Positions 1 to 12,834 are shown, counted from the stretch's first letter. The stretch is 64,000 bases of DNA from Turbatrix aceti (GCA_963969345.1 OZ017768.1:1364001-1428000), one strand, 5' to 3'. Numbers and translations are program-made. Notes: generated from the sequence alone by a model not told the origin.

Positions 1-1100
1 AGAAAAAAAAAGAAGAAAGATTGCTCGCTCCACAGGTGGATGTATTGGAACCCAGGTGAAAAAAAAGAAGATGAGATGTGAAAGAAGAAAAAGTTGCTCG
101 GCTGCCTCTCTAACTACCCATCAATTTTAAGGTTTTTTTTCTTGCTTTCCTGTCCTGTCCTGCGCTTTTTCCCATCATAAAACGTCTAAAAACTAATTTT
201 TTATCTATCTTTCTTCTTTTTTCCTATCTATTTTAGGTGTGATGGCCAAAACAAAAAAAATTCGTCCCACCGTACTGCTAAAATTTTGATATCGGGGCAA
301 CGTATAAAATTAAAAAAGTTTGGGTAATCCTTAATCTTCACACGTTGCGTAACTTTTTTCTCTTTTTTCCACGAATAAAAAAAACAACAACAAATTGAAT
401 GATTTGGAAGGGGGCAAAAAAAATAAAGGGTGAGGCGCTCGCTCAGCCGATACACTCGGGGTCAAGGTAAAGGGTCGACAATGACAGTCGACGACCAGTA
501 CTATCCTCTATCCTTTCCTTTACATACCAAATGGTAGGATTCAACCAGCGGCCAATAGATGGGATGGGACCACAAAAAACAACGTCAGCAAAAAAAATTG
601 GTGTAAAAAATTAGATGGAACGCCGGTGAAAATGGGGTCAACCAGGGGTTATGGTAGGGATTTTTAAAAGAAACTCGTGGTAGGACACAAAAATTACAAA
701 AACAGATTTAATGTTGAAAAAACACGCAACAACGTATAAAAATGGCAAATAAAGAAAAATTTCGGCAACAAAACGAAACAAAACAAAACCGAATTGTATC
801 ATTTCTCGCCAAAAAGCAAATCTACCGAAGAAATGATGATTTCACTTTCTTCCGAATTTCGCCATGTAAGCAGTCAACTGACAGGATTATCTACCAGAAG
901 GACATGACAATATCACGCTGTTGGGCATGAAAAAGACAAAATACGCGGGTTTGTTCAACGAAAAAAGCCACTTGGGTAGGGTTTGTCTGGTCGACGACAA
1001 ATAAGCTTGTTGAGACGACAGAAGGGGTCTTCGCGCTACTCTAAATATCTACCCTCTGGTGCTTTCTCTTTTTTTGGCTGGTTTCGTCACCACCACCATG

Positions 1101-1155
1101 AGCCATCACCCAACAGCCATCACCCAACACCCAACAGCCAACAGCCAACAGCCAT
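1101..1155. repeat. CAACAGC/CAACACC minisatellite
   Basis: Tandem short units of the type CCAACAGC and CCATCACC repeat imperfectly over about 55 bp. There is no coding context. Confidence 0.8.
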
Positions 1156-1494
1156 CGTCTGATCCAAGGGTCTCTAAATATTTATCTGCCATCACTCTCT
1201 CTTTCTAATACCCCCCAAGGGTCCCTTTCGTCTAACAGGTGTCCTGTCCCCCTGTCTCCTCTCTCCTGGCTAGTTGGGCAATAGAAAGAGCATCTGAAGC
1301 ATGCTGATGAAGAAGATATGCACTGTGGAGGAGTGACGCAACGTGTCGAACTTGCACGTTGTCGGAGATGAAGGGGGATATGATTGTCTGGGTAAAAAGA
1401 TCGAAAAAAGAGAGAAAGGAGAAAAAAAGAGCAAAGAGAAGCACCGAAAAGCCGGTTAACGCATCACACGGACACAATAAAAATGCATCATGAC

Positions 1495-1541
1495 GTCGTC
1501 CTCGTTTTCGTCTTCGTCTTCTTCTGCGTCTTCGTCTTCGC
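1495..1541. repeat. (TCTTCG)n microsatellite
   Basis: Imperfect TCTTCG/TCG repeat. It creates short open frames of serine or of valine/phenylalanine that should not be taken as genes. Confidence 0.8.
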
Positions 1542-2830
1542 GTTGCGCGCCTTCTTCAGACAACTGATTATGCAACAAGTGTAGGTTTAATGATCAATGT
1601 TTTGTATTCGTTTTCACATGGAAAATATAGATACATAAACTTTTTTATGCGTTTTTCTGGTTGTAAGCAGTAAAAAAGTTAATATTTAGTGTTAAAAAAT
1701 ATTGAAGACGTTTAAAAATGTTAATCAACCACGTTTAGTTAAAGCATGTCAGATGAAGTTATAAACGAAACACATTACATTAAAAATATTGAAAATATTT
1801 GAAAACGCTAATTACTAATGTTCAATACCTTAAACAATATTCGCGCCTTTTTGATGTGCGAATTACCGTTATGTTTACAAAACAGTTTTTAAATACTGTA
1901 AAACAATATATCTTACACATAATATATAAATTGTATAACAGATTACACAATATGTATTTACATACTATGTATTATATCTCGTGTTATAATACATGTAAAT
2001 ATGCAATACATTCATTAAAAAATTACTTGGTAAACATCAAAACATCAAAAAGTTCGTTTTAATCGACCGAGTGAACTGAACTGAACTGATTATCGACCGA
2101 CAAAAAATACATAGTAGCAAACAAAAAAGTTTCTATAATGATCACACGCATACGTAATCAACGTGCATTGCATAATATATAAATACCAAATAGATACTAG
2201 TAGATACAGGTAGGTGTATCACCAACGCTGGTTGTGCAGGTGAAAATAAATAACAAAGCTTGACTTGGCCTGGCCTGGATGCATGAATGAGGTAAGTAAG
2301 TTCGATTGATACAAAAAACTCGTTTTCGCTATTCTATTTTCACTTTTACGGACAGAAAAAAAATATTGGATTGTGCAACAAAAAAGCAAGCGTTAAACTG
2401 GTGTAACAGTGATAAGAATTGCAAAAAGTTGTTTTGTAAAAAAATGAGCAATTACAAAACGTCTGGAGAAACAACGACGAAAAAGTAGGCCAGCATGAAA
2501 GAAGAAAAAACAGTTGAATACAATTTTTCCAGTACACATGTGGCACAGATAAACAGTACAATTGTGTCATAATCTTGTTTACGTTTGACGTCGTGACTAA
2601 CGCGAAACCATCATGGGCTTCCTTCGTTTCATCCGGGCTGTCTCCTGTCGCGCAGAAGAAGACGAAAAAAAAGAAGGTGGGTATTTATTCATCACCCAAC
2701 TTCATCTAATCGATACAACAAGTGGCCAAGTAACATTCTTTTTTTTGCGTGGGCAACAGGTATTTACGTGAAAATTGATTTTTACGATCGGAAAGACACA
2801 AAAAATGTTTTAGGTAAAAATTAATTTTGG

Positions 2831-2864
2831 TAAAAATAAATAAATAAATAAGTAAATAAATAAG
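2831..2864. repeat. (AAAT)n microsatellite
   Basis: Tandem AAAT/AAGT units over about 34 bp. Confidence 0.85.
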
Positions 2865-3268
2865 TGAACTCTCATCCATGCATGATGATTTTTCTCTGAT
2901 TTTGTTTTCCATTTTTAGTGTGTCCAATGAAATCAAACTTTTCCATCCACCCCCTTCATACGATAATGGTCGGGATCGATGAGGAAAAGGGATGGAATGG
3001 TTAAAGGAGGCCAAGGACGTCCGAGTTGCAGGCGAAAGTGGGTGCTGAGACTGACTACCTTCTTCTTTGGCAGGGAAATGGACGGGATGCGAGAATGGGA
3101 GCAAGCACGTACGTATATAAATACATACCACGCAACTAGTACTATCACGATGGGGACAGGTAGGGCAGTGGTGTAGAAAAAAATGGAGAGAAATTAGTCA
3201 TCAGGGGTGATCGGGGTGAAAGAAATGGAATGGACAGGGGGGAAACGAACGAACGCTTACTTACCTGT

Positions 3269-3299
3269 TCAACCCTAAAAAAAAGGTTTTTAGGGTTGA
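3269..3299. repeat. perfect foldback, 13-bp arms
   Basis: TCAACCCTAAAAA at 3269-3281 is exactly complementary to TTTTTAGGGTTGA at 3287-3299, with a 5-nt loop. No gene adjoins it, and its function is unknown. Confidence 0.7.
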
Positions 3300-3889
3300 T
3301 TGCAGAACTTTTTTAAGCCTGATGAAAAAAATAAATCCCCACTCGGTGTTCTGTTCCAGGATTGATTCGGCGAATGTCGATCGAGTATGACGTAACGACA
3401 AAAGTCATGAACACACAGTCAGTCACATACACGCCACCACGCAACAACATGATTGCTACAGGTGCACGCCTGCCGGGCAGATGCAGATGATACCCGATTT
3501 CTCTTTTCCGAACTCGAACTCTCACCCTACCTCGTTTGAAGTGTCAGAGGTACAGAGAATGTTGCATTTGTGTCGTCGACTGGTTGGTTGCGTGAGCGGC
3601 TTTTGATAGAAAATGAACAACGCGTGTATACCGGTAGGCAATCAGCCTGTGGCGGCTCATGCTGACTGATACTACTTGTTCACTGTTCACTCGCAACACG
3701 TGTATTAATACATTTTCACTCGTTTTTTGTACTAAAAACTGATAAAAGAGTTATAATTTTGGCAACTTGTTCAGTGTGATAGTTTTTATCAAAACAATTT
3801 GTGTATTACAATATTTTAACAGAGAGTAACAAAATATGGATAATACCTGAATATAACTTTTGGCTGAATATAACGGTGAATCATCAAAA

Positions 3890-4052
3890 AATAGTACTTT
3901 ACCGTAGACTGCATAAACAGAAGTAACATTTTAGCGACAAAAAGTAATTGTTACTCTCAGCAAAAGTAACACATTAGCAAAAAAAAGTGCTACCTTACTT
4001 TAGACTGCAAATCAAAAAGTAACAGTTTAGGAACTAAAATAACATTGCATAA
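3890..4052 (+). repeat. GTAAC dispersed repeat, copy 1
   Basis: Shows the family words AGACTGCA, AAGTAACATTTTAGCGAC, TTGTTACTCTCAGCAAAAG and ACTTTAGACTGCAAA in the forward order. The family is described in the findings. Confidence 0.75.
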
Positions 4053-6161
4053 AATATACCGTTTGTTAGAAAAAATGTATCGTATTTTGTTTTAGCGATA
4101 TATCTATTGCACTGTATAAAAAAAATTGTTAAAAATAATATTTAGTGTATTGTGTGCAATAGAAATTTAGCATTGTTAAAATAAAATACGATAAATTTTC
4201 TTAAATTATGTCTTTGTTTTTACCAAATTCGTTTTTTTGAACTAAAAAAACCAACAAAACACAAAAAGTCAAGTCCGGAGGCAATTCCATTTGCTCCCGG
4301 CAATTTCACTTTTTTGTACTTATTTCAGAAAACAGTAACACGCCCCCCTGCGCAGGGCTCTAGGCCCTCGGGCTGTCCCTCCTGCCCTACCCAACCTGCT
4401 GTTTTCACTCATCGCGTGCGCATCATCAATCCATTGTCTCCTTCCTTCCCATCATTCACTGCAGGTGAAGAGGGAACATGCATGCGCACAGAGCGATCAC
4501 AAAAAAAAGTGAGCGTGAAAAAGAGTGAATCTCCATCGTCGTCGACGACTACGATGACGCCGACGACCCGCAGAGAGACAGCAGAGAGAGTACTGGTATT
4601 CTGAAACTTTTCCACTTACTTTTTTTTGCCTGCCTGCGTGCCAGTCGGTGATGGCCAGGAGGGTTGGTTTTTTTTCATGTGCTCACAGAGCAAAAACAAG
4701 TATAATGTACTCTTATTGATGGATAGTTTTTTTGTCGGTGGAGACAATGACAACACATCAGGGTAGAAAAAATGAGAGAGAAAAAGATTCGTTCAAATTC
4801 GATCAAAGATTGGGTTTTTCTAGCCTGTTCATGTACCCTGAGGCGGTAGGAGGATTTTGGGGGATCCTGATTGATCAGGTGCAACCGAATTCATGCAAGA
4901 TCTTGAATACAGAAACCAAAAGGTTTTTATCATTCCGGACGACGGAAAAGGTAAATGGCTGAAATAAATCACTTGCTGTAAGGGTAGGTAAGGGCAAGGC
5001 CTAGGTTTTTTTTATTGCGTACCGGTTGGCCGATCATGCCAACCGACCGACCCAAGAGGTAATGAAAGTTCAAAGAAGTTGACCAGGATTTGACGACTTT
5101 TTTTTAACGCGTGCAGGGTGGTTTTGTTGATTTTTTTTACACTGCGGCATCCAGGGTTGAACAACTGTCGTTTTTTGTTTAACTAAACACATTTTTTGAA
5201 AAAAATGAATTTGATCATTTTATACGGTATTCGCGAACAAGCACACATGAATACCAACAAAGTCAATTATTTTTTGATTTTTAACCTTATTCTTTGTCTT
5301 ACAGCGATAATTTTTTTCCTACGTCAGTGTTCCAATCTTCGGAATTACTGACCAGCATACTGTACCTTAGTGCACAAAATATTTTTTTCGAAATATTATT
5401 TTGTGCACAAAATATTTTTTTTAAAATACGATTTTTTAAGAAAAATATATTTAAATTTTTTTTCAGAATCTTATGCAGGAATCAGAAAATTTGTTTATTT
5501 CTGATTCTTACTGATCTTGCCTCGAAAAGTGCCTGCCCACTGCTTACAGCTTAAAATCACAGTTTCCAAAAAAATTAAAACACACAGATCATCAATGAAA
5601 ACAGGGAACAAAGATCAGAAACATTGCAACACAGCAGTTACCAATCACCGATGCATGCAGACGAAAAAAAATGCCTTAGGCAAATCATGTCACGAATTTT
5701 TTTCTTCAGTAAACCATCACAAGAGGCAGGCGACTGACTGACATTTGACCCGGAGCTACAGCTGGTGCGCGGTGTTCCTGCAAACACCTGATAAAAAAGT
5801 TTGTCCACGCCCTTGTTATTTTTTCCAAGCGCCTTCTTGAAGCGTTCTTGTTTGTTCTCTGCGTGATACCGATTTTTTGCGTCGTGCTTTTCACATCTTG
5901 AAGACAAGACAGGAGGGGATGGACACGGTACGCTACAGTCACCTGGCGTACGCTGGTTGCATGGAGCTTTAAAGAGGGGGCCCAGTCGACGCTGGTCGTC
6001 GTCGTTTTCGTTGTCGATCGCGCAGCCAGCACTGCCTGGTACACTGATGTGATGCGCCAGCAGGGGTACCAGTAGTTGCAGCCACCACGAGCAGCCGGTC
6101 GTGTTTGTTGCCTCGAGAAAAACGCAACTTGACGACGGTAGGGGACTCTGACAGGTATGAT

Positions 6162-6182
6162 GGGTAGGTAGGTAGGTAGGTA
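6162..6182. repeat. (GGTA)n microsatellite
   Basis: About five tandem GGTA units. Confidence 0.9.
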
Positions 6183-6639
6183 AGAAAGGGCTGTGATGAC
6201 GACGATTCACTCTCCCTCTCTCTTTTTTCTCTTCTGGGGTCTATATTCATTCGACTGCCCGATCATCATTTCATTTCGTTTCCGGAAAAGGGGGTTCTTC
6301 TGCTTGGTGACGTTTTCGTTTTCTACCTACCTACATACTACGTACTTCTTGTCCTGTGGCCTTTTTGACATCACCGCTCGATACAGGATTGGTACATTCG
6401 TCAGTATTACAACAAAAAAACATGAAAATCTGTTGCTTTGGTCTTTTTCGGAAGCAAAAGGAACAAAAATGGGTTGAAATTCGAGCTTAAAGTTCCAGAA
6501 ATATTGCAAATAAAGGTGTGATAAAAAAAAACCAAACATTTGCAAAAAGATAAAACTATCAAAATGAGCAACCAATTCATGATGAATTTAGAGCGAAAAA
6601 AAAATCGCCGTGATACAAAAATCGCGATGGCAGTTTAGT

Positions 6640-6900
6640 CAGTATGATAACGAAAAAAGTATTACTGTACTTTAATCTAATTTAACGCAGAATCAAAAAT
6701 AACAAAACCGTCACATTAAAAGACAGGATAAAATTAAAAAAGTATAAATTCAAATGTTTCATTTCATTTCATTTATTCTCTAACTCGTACGCACCATATC
6801 ATACATACAACACTACAATGAACAGTCAGAAGGTCAACACAAAAGTAACAGAACAGTGACAAAAAGTTAACGTTACCTGTGGCTAAAGTAAAACGCCACC
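6640..6900 (+). repeat. GTAAC dispersed repeat, copy 2 (degenerate)
   Basis: Two decayed segments, about 6640-6716 and 6838-6900, in forward orientation. They show GTATTACTGTACTTTAATCT, AAAGTAACAGAACAGTGAC and GTTACCTGTGGCTAAAGTAA, separated by unrelated sequence. Confidence 0.5.
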
Positions 6901-7279
6901 AACAAAAAATGATAGAGAACGCTTGCCGCTTAATTTCAAGTTTATCGTTTACGTGCGAAAAAAAAAGTAAGAAAGGAAATAAAAACTATCATTTAAACGT
7001 CATTTTTTATACAAAAAACCGGATACCGCGGACAAAGACCTAAATATAGAAAAAGACAAATGATGACGGAAAACGAGGTAAAAAAGTGTGTTCTGCATGC
7101 CCGAGTCAAACATATTTTTTTAATAAAAAAAATTCTCCACAGAAATTTTTGCGATTCAAAAAAATGTTTTTTGGTTATAAAAAAGAAGAAAAAAACAAAC
7201 CACAACAAAAAACAATGCAATTTTGGTGTCTAATTACATACCTGATTTCAATGCGCTACCGTACACCTGTATAAGATGC

Positions 7280-7342
7280 CTTACCTGCAGTATGTCATAA
7301 TAACACGACACGATGTTGTTATTATAACATACTGCCGGTAAG
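7280..7342. ncRNA. 63-nt hairpin, candidate pre-miRNA or foldback element
   Basis: Bases 7280-7305 pair with 7317-7342 in 24 of 26 positions. The mismatches are 7286/7336 and 7296/7326, and the loop is 11 nt. Stem length, few mismatches and small loop suit an animal pre-miRNA. The arms contain CTTACCTGCAGTATG and CATACTGCCGGTAAG, whose arrangement recalls miR-8/miR-200 precursors (CUUACC..CAG on the 5' arm, AUACUG..GGUAA on the 3' arm). The usual miR-8 seed is not exact, because a C replaces the A before AUACUG and a base is missing inside. The alternative is a tiny foldback transposon. Strand is undetermined. Confidence 0.4.
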
Positions 7343-8510
7343 TATTCAATAAATAAATATAATAAAAAATATTCAAAGATGTGAAATCGGCAAACGCATT
7401 TGCAAAAAAATAGAATACAAAAATTCAAAAAAAAACAAAAAAATTTTAAAACGTTATTAAATACTAAAAACCTTTTTATTATAATTTGTTCCGTTTGATC
7501 TTTATTAATATTAAAACCCCATTTTTGCCGAACAACAAAAAAATGATTTCAGATAGACTTTCCTCAACCGTCCACACAACATTTTTATTTTCCTGGCTCG
7601 ATGAAAACAATTTTTCGTACCTCCGATTTTTTAATATATATTTTTTTCTCAACAGGTATACATGCAAATAAATGGCTTGCCGGTGGCTACCCGGACAACA
7701 GAACAAAAAAGAAGGCATTCGAAGGGTGGAAAAGATGCTCAAAAAAAGCATGTGTAAGGGAAACAGAAAAAAATAAAAAAAGAGAGAAGGGGTAGGTAGT
7801 ACAAACCGGTTACGGCACATCGTCAGGCTCCCAGCTCCCAGCAGGTGTCACCGTTTTTCGACGTCCGTTTCTTCAGGCGGGGGATCAAAGCCGGGGGCAC
7901 CGGAGTGGGGGATCTGGATTGAAGAAAGAAAATGATGCCGATGCATACTTAGCGTGTTTAATCCATCAGGTGGCACAGATTTATTACTGCTATCGATGTT
8001 GTAAGAGTTGTGGACAACCGTAATTGGAATTGCTGACTGCTTTTTGGATTGACTATTTCGTCTGGCAGTGCATTCAATATCCTGTCTTTTTTTATTTTTT
8101 TACATCGTTCAACTGATTTTCATCCATGCATTTGGTCATTTTGCGTAAAAATGTCTGTTTTAACCGGACGCCATTTATATTTGAATCATCATTTATTCAC
8201 AACTTTTTTTGGTCATCGTTGATTACGTATTTTTACGATGAAAAACGCAAAAATTGGACAATGTATTAAAAAAATCATTCATTTATTATAAAGTTTTTTT
8301 TGGTCAAAACAACTTCAAACTTTTTTTAAATATTTTTTTTGTTTGACTAAGATTTTAAAATTATCAATCATCACTACCCCAAAAATAAGTTTTAACCAAA
8401 AATAAAACTTTGGCCTTGAATCTTCCGCTAGCTGAGGGGGTGGTCGATCTCCCTTCTCCCATTGTGGGGTCAAGCAGTTCGTAAATATACATAAAAGTTC
8501 ATGATTACTC

Positions 8511-8525
8511 ACTCTCTCTCTCTCT
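8511..8525. repeat. (CT)n microsatellite
   Basis: Run of CT dinucleotides. Confidence 0.85.
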
Positions 8526-9921
8526 GCTCCCTGCTCCCTGATCCATATGGTTCCAGGTGGACAGAACCAACAGACAGTCAAAAAATACAGTGTTTTTCCC
8601 AGGAGACTACCAAAACCAAACCAAAAAAAATTGTTTTTTGCCTGTATTATCGCCGCCGTCAAACCCAAGAGATTGATCGTCTCCTGTAGTCTCCGACGAA
8701 CGAATTATAATTGTTTCCGGATGATCGAGGAAGCGTCCAGCAAGATATTATGACAAACGGCAAAAAAAGAAGGGAAACTGCATTATGACGACCTTCGGTG
8801 ATTTTTTTCGAACAAGAAGAGAAAAAAGGGACAGTGTTTTTTTTTGTTGCTTTCCGCGAAGTTGTGTGAAAAGTGAAATTGCGCAAGGACGCTCCGTCGT
8901 AAACAGCGACGTTTTTTTATCTCTTGGATATGTAATGATACGTTGATGAAAAAATGTATCTATAAAAATTGGTGGTTGCAATCGGAGAAAACGAAAAGAG
9001 TACTGTACTTTTGGTGGAAACATAAAAACATTTTTTTTGGCGTTGAAAAAAAAACAAAAAAATATTTATCTGTTAGCAATGAAATTCCCTCGAAAAGATC
9101 TGATGTTTGGTTTTGTGACAAAAGAAATCAATTGGCAAAAAAAACATCTGACAGTTTGGTAAGCAAGAAACATGCAAACATTCGCCGTAAAAAACATCAA
9201 ATTTGTCAGAGCGTTCGAGCCGCTCGGTTCAACTTACCAAAAAAAAAACATCACCAAAAATGATTTATACATAATTGCATTATTTTTGATCTATTTTTCC
9301 GCCTTGCAATAATTTTTTGGATTTCGCACAAAAAGCTTACCTCTCCCCTCCTTCAAACTCGTCCTCAAAATCAATAACTCTATTCAACCGGTCATCTGGT
9401 CATCTGGTCAGCATAGAGAAGTGAGCTCTTCTATCTGTTTTTGCAGTCCCGACCGATCGTCCGAGTTTTGTAAACAATGATGATGACAATACCTGCGCAC
9501 CTTCTTCGTCCAGTCAGTCCCGCGCTCTCCTCTGTTCTTGCTTCGAAGTTTTTGTCAAAGAGGAAGGAAGCTGACCGGACGCTGTGTTGATCTTTGACAA
9601 CACAGCTTTGGGCTTTACACACTTGCTTACCGTCACTTTTTTCCGCTGATCCTTCCTTTTCCTCATTTTTGTATTATCCATAAGAGCTATGTGAGTACGG
9701 GTACTGGATGAGCTACCTCTTGCACATCTTGGTAGATGCAATTGGTTGGTTGGTAGTAAATACATTCGTTTTTAGTATGAATTGAGGAGTGTGTTTTTTG
9801 ACTGGTTTTAACTTCGTGTGCTTTATTCTTGTGTTTTTTAGGGGGATTGTGGTTCAATCTGGAGTATAAAAATTTTATAAATATTTTTATGATCATAATT
9901 TAGCCTATTTGATGCAAAGGC

Positions 9922-10075
9922 ATTACTTTTGATGGAAGTGCCATTCATTTTTGTCACTATTATGTTATTTTTGGTTTCGTAGTCTAAAGTGAAGTAGCAC
10001 ATTTTTTTGCTGTTCAATTATTTTTGCGTTCAGTAACATTATACTTTTGTCCTTACTTTGTTACTTTTTTTAAAA
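9922..10075 (-). repeat. GTAAC dispersed repeat, copy 3
   Basis: Reverse orientation. Contains TGTCACTATTATGTTATTTT, TAGTCTAAAGTGAAGTAGCA and CTTACTTTGTTACTTTTTT, the complements of the family words. It ends about 90 bp before the four-TM gene. Confidence 0.7.
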
Positions 10076-10164
10076 ACGTTCTTGTTTTATTTTTTTTTAC
10101 ATCTATGCAATTTTTAAAATGTGTTAACCAAATTATTAAAAAAAATTTTTAGTACAAAAACTAT

Positions 10165-10865
10165 ATGAGCGTACGAGCAACAATCGAACAACGGGCAGCG
10201 TCATCGTCGCCACCTTTTCCTCACGATGACCCCAAGTATCAGTCATGCTTCTACTACATGCACGTCAAAAAGGCAACTTTGGTTGTCCTAGGCCTAAATA
10301 TTGCCCTGGAAATCATGTCCGTGCTGAACGTCATTACAATGAAAAGTTCTGTGTTTTGGATTATGTATTGCATCTTCTACGTTATTCTTGAATTTGCTAT
10401 TTTTTACTACCTCTATTTGGGGGTCAAAAACGAGTACCACAATTTTCTGCTGCCTTACCTGGGATTAACGGTGTGTTAAAAAAACATTTTTTACGATATA
10501 AAATTTGTTGTGTTTTAGATTTTGAATATTGCGTTTGCGATAGTACTGATCTTGGGATCAATATTTATCCTAGTCCGCACGGATAGCGACATTGTAAATC
10601 GACTTGATGGGATTTTTTTCATGGCTGGCGTCTATTCCGATGAATCAAGAAATGTTCAAGGTTTGTTGATTTTTTGAGGGTCCAAAAGAAATTTATTTTT
10701 TATTTTTTTAAAGAAATCCAAACATCGGTTTTGATCACTCTGATTCCAAATGTAATTTATCTGGTTCTTGCGGCATGGTTCTTTCACACTGTCTACAAGT
10801 GCTACATTTACCTCAAAGAACTACACGCTTTCCGGCATTCGCAGGTTATGGCTTCTGCGAAGTGA
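10165..10865 (+). CDS. four-transmembrane protein (nematode 4-TM/DUF7027-like)
   Basis: Three exons: 10165-10470, 10519-10660 and 10714-10865, with introns of 48 and 53 bp. Joins are phase 0 then phase 1, and all introns are GT..AG. The product is about 199 residues. A short polar N-terminus precedes KYQSCFYYMHVKKAT, then four hydrophobic segments follow: two in exon 1, one beginning at ILNIAFAIVLILGSIFILV in exon 2, and one in exon 3 (VLITLIPNVIYLVLAAWFF). A short tail ends the protein. The CFYYMHV lead-in and four-TM layout match the small tetraspan families common in nematodes (LAPTM/DUF7027-like), which sit in endomembranes; that family assignment is inference. AATAAA lies about 130 bp after the stop. 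The ATG is the first in frame. Confidence 0.65.
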
Positions 10866-11258
10866 TTTTTAATTTGCTTGTGTTAATCATCTGTGTTTTT
10901 ATTTTTATTGTATGGAAACGATAAATATAACCACAATTGCTTTAGACAATGATGCTTAAAAACTTAAAAAAAGATGATGTGTTTAAAAACATGAAATAAA
11001 AAAAAATTAAAAACATAATAATAAAAAAAATTAATGAAAAAAAATTCGTTTTAAAAAACTGTAATACTAACAATCACAAATATGTGCATCTATTTAAATG
11101 GTGCACATGATACGAATTTATCGTTCCGAATATTCAAGATAACTCGGCACGATAACATCGATCCGTCCCTTTTCAACTGAATTAAAAATAAATTTCAACC
11201 CTCCGAGTTCCTTCCACGACGCATACTTTGTTCTACTCTTGATTTTTATATTTAAAAA

Positions 11259-11480
11259 ATGAATTACCTACAAAATCAAAGCTTAATAACAATATGTTTT
11301 ATGATCATTGTGATACTCCTTCTACCATTCAGCAACCTGCATTCTGTTATTTATAGCCTGCTCTGGATCACTCGTCAAATCATTTCGTGTACTTTTTTGG
11401 CTTTTATCGGTAATGTCGCTAACATTTTAAACGGCCAAAAAAAATTATTTCGTTTTTTAAGACACGTGGACCATTTTTAG
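11259..11480 (+). CDS. possible small membrane protein or first exon
   Basis: ATG-initiated frame of 73 codons with a strongly hydrophobic N-terminal half (ICFMIIVILLLPF) and a second hydrophobic stretch (ISCTFLAFIG), ending in a basic tail. Composition looks more gene-like than the surroundings. I do not recognise the product. A coding-like segment at 11607-11680, after TTTAACAG, reads KITVDYNKESIASKLWDEYH then VSSQ-stop and could be a downstream exon. The best donor in the ORF (G|GTAATG near 11409) is in the wrong phase for it, so the join is unresolved. Confidence 0.3.
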   Translation: MNYLQNQSLITICFMIIVILLLPFSNLHSVIYSLLWITRQIISCTFLAFIGNVANILNGQKKLFRFLRHVDHF

Positions 11481-11983
11481 GACTACAAGTGAAAAAAGTG
11501 ATTTCTTCTCCGCGATTCGTCAAAAATTCAACTGGCAAACAAATTTGAACTTGATCATATTTGAGTGTTCAAAACATTCGAATATTCATTTCTAACGTTT
11601 TTAACAGAAAATAACGGTTGATTACAATAAAGAATCGATTGCATCGAAACTTTGGGACGAGTATCACGTGAGCAGCCAGTGACTTCGAGAAGAAATCGGA
11701 GGGGCGTGGCGCCGTTGACTCTTGTTGGCAGAGAAGCCAACAGTGCGAAAGCGGAAGTTTCAGGCAACAGGTGTAAATGTTGGTGAACGATTCAAAACTT
11801 GAATTCAATTTGAAAGAATGATGCAAATATTTACGTATAAATGACAGATTAAAATTACAATACGAAACGCTAAAATCAAAAACAATTTGAATTCGATACA
11901 AAATTTGAATAAAATTATAAACGAGCAAATCCAAAATCAAACTGACGCACAGTTTATGCTTTTTTTGTTACTTCAGTTGCGGG

Positions 11984-12834
11984 ATGATAATACCATCGCC
12001 TTCAAATTCATCCATTGCATCTGCACCACCGCATGAACAGCTGCCGAGAGCTGCACGAAGGCGGTCATCCAGCAAGAATCCGGCATCGATAGCGGTACTT
12101 TCAGCTGCACTCATTTCTGCTCTTCTGGGTTATTGTGTAAGTTATTTTTTTTTAATATTTAAAAATATTTACTTTTGTTTTGAGATCGATTTTCATTTTT
12201 TGCAGGCTGTTTACTTTCTCTTTGGAAACGCGGAACCGGCAAGGCCTGTTTTTCTTTTTGCCAACAATGCTCCATTGACCATTCCCAGTACAACGACTTT
12301 GTCGACTACTACGACGACAACCACGATGATTTTATCCAAAAATGTATGTTTTTAAAAATAAAAAATAATTTTGTTTATTACAATATTTTAGTGCACAAAT
12401 TGTTTTAACGGAATACATATCATGATGAATGTAAGTCAGAACGAATTGTGTTCTGAAAACTTTCCTGAAGATGCCGTAGTACGTACTTGCTACGCTCGTC
12501 GTCGTTGCTCCATAATTTGTACTGGGCACCATAACTCGACAGATTTATTCGACCAAATTTTTGTTAATCTACTTGAGGATGCTTGCCAGGCGACGAAAGG
12601 GTCCATGAAAAACCAAATACTGAAAAAAATGGACACTGAATGCACCACAGAAACCGAAAATGGTCGTCGACGTTCTTCTCATCGCAAACGGATGGCGTAG
12701 GTTATCTCTGATAAAATTGACAAAATGTAACTTTCATTTTTTTCAGAAAACTTGAGAAAGGTAAACGGGCATACGGTGGTACCAATGGCAAGAAAAAACA
12801 CCGAGGCAGACGGAGTCGGCGACGGCATGGATGA
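11984..12834 (+). CDS. single-pass membrane protein with cysteine-containing domain and basic tail
   Basis: Four exons: 11984-12136, 12206-12343, 12392-12696 and 12747-12834. Phases are consistent and the introns are 69, 48 and 50 bp. The last donor is GC|GTAGGT, which removes an in-frame TAG. The product is about 227 residues. The N-terminal 35 residues are serine- and arginine-rich. One membrane segment spans the first junction (IAVLSAALISALLGYC then AVYFLFG). A threonine-rich linker follows, then a region with several cysteines (CTNC, ELCSEN, RTCYARRRCSIICTG, DACQ, TEC), and then a very basic tail of KKKHRGRRSRRR type. The layout fits a type II membrane or secreted-processed protein. I do not recognise a family. 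Reading through without the last splice would end at 12700. Confidence 0.55.

Larger units (their letters stand above)
1..10164. other. gene-poor left flank
   Basis: No convincing coding exon was found here. Open frames are short, rich in F/K/N/S codons from homopolymers, and lack flanking splice signals or recognisable domains. The stretch holds A/T homopolymer runs, several simple repeats, GTAAC repeat copies and two foldbacks, which are listed separately. Patches of more balanced composition (about 1000-1560, 2930-3540, 4290-4620, 5700-6250) could be promoter or untranslated sequence of genes outside the window. That is inference only. Confidence 0.5.

Noticed and set aside
1483..1584. 33-codon very hydrophobic small ORF
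   Set aside because: It is a translation of the TCTTCG microsatellite and nothing else supports it.
2706..3131. 141-codon minus-strand frame
   Set aside because: Passes through AAAT microsatellite and poly-A; the product has no recognisable feature.
5638..6210. 190-codon minus-strand frame
   Set aside because: Low-complexity start made by the GGTA repeat, no domain, no splice signals, and overlapping frames equally open.
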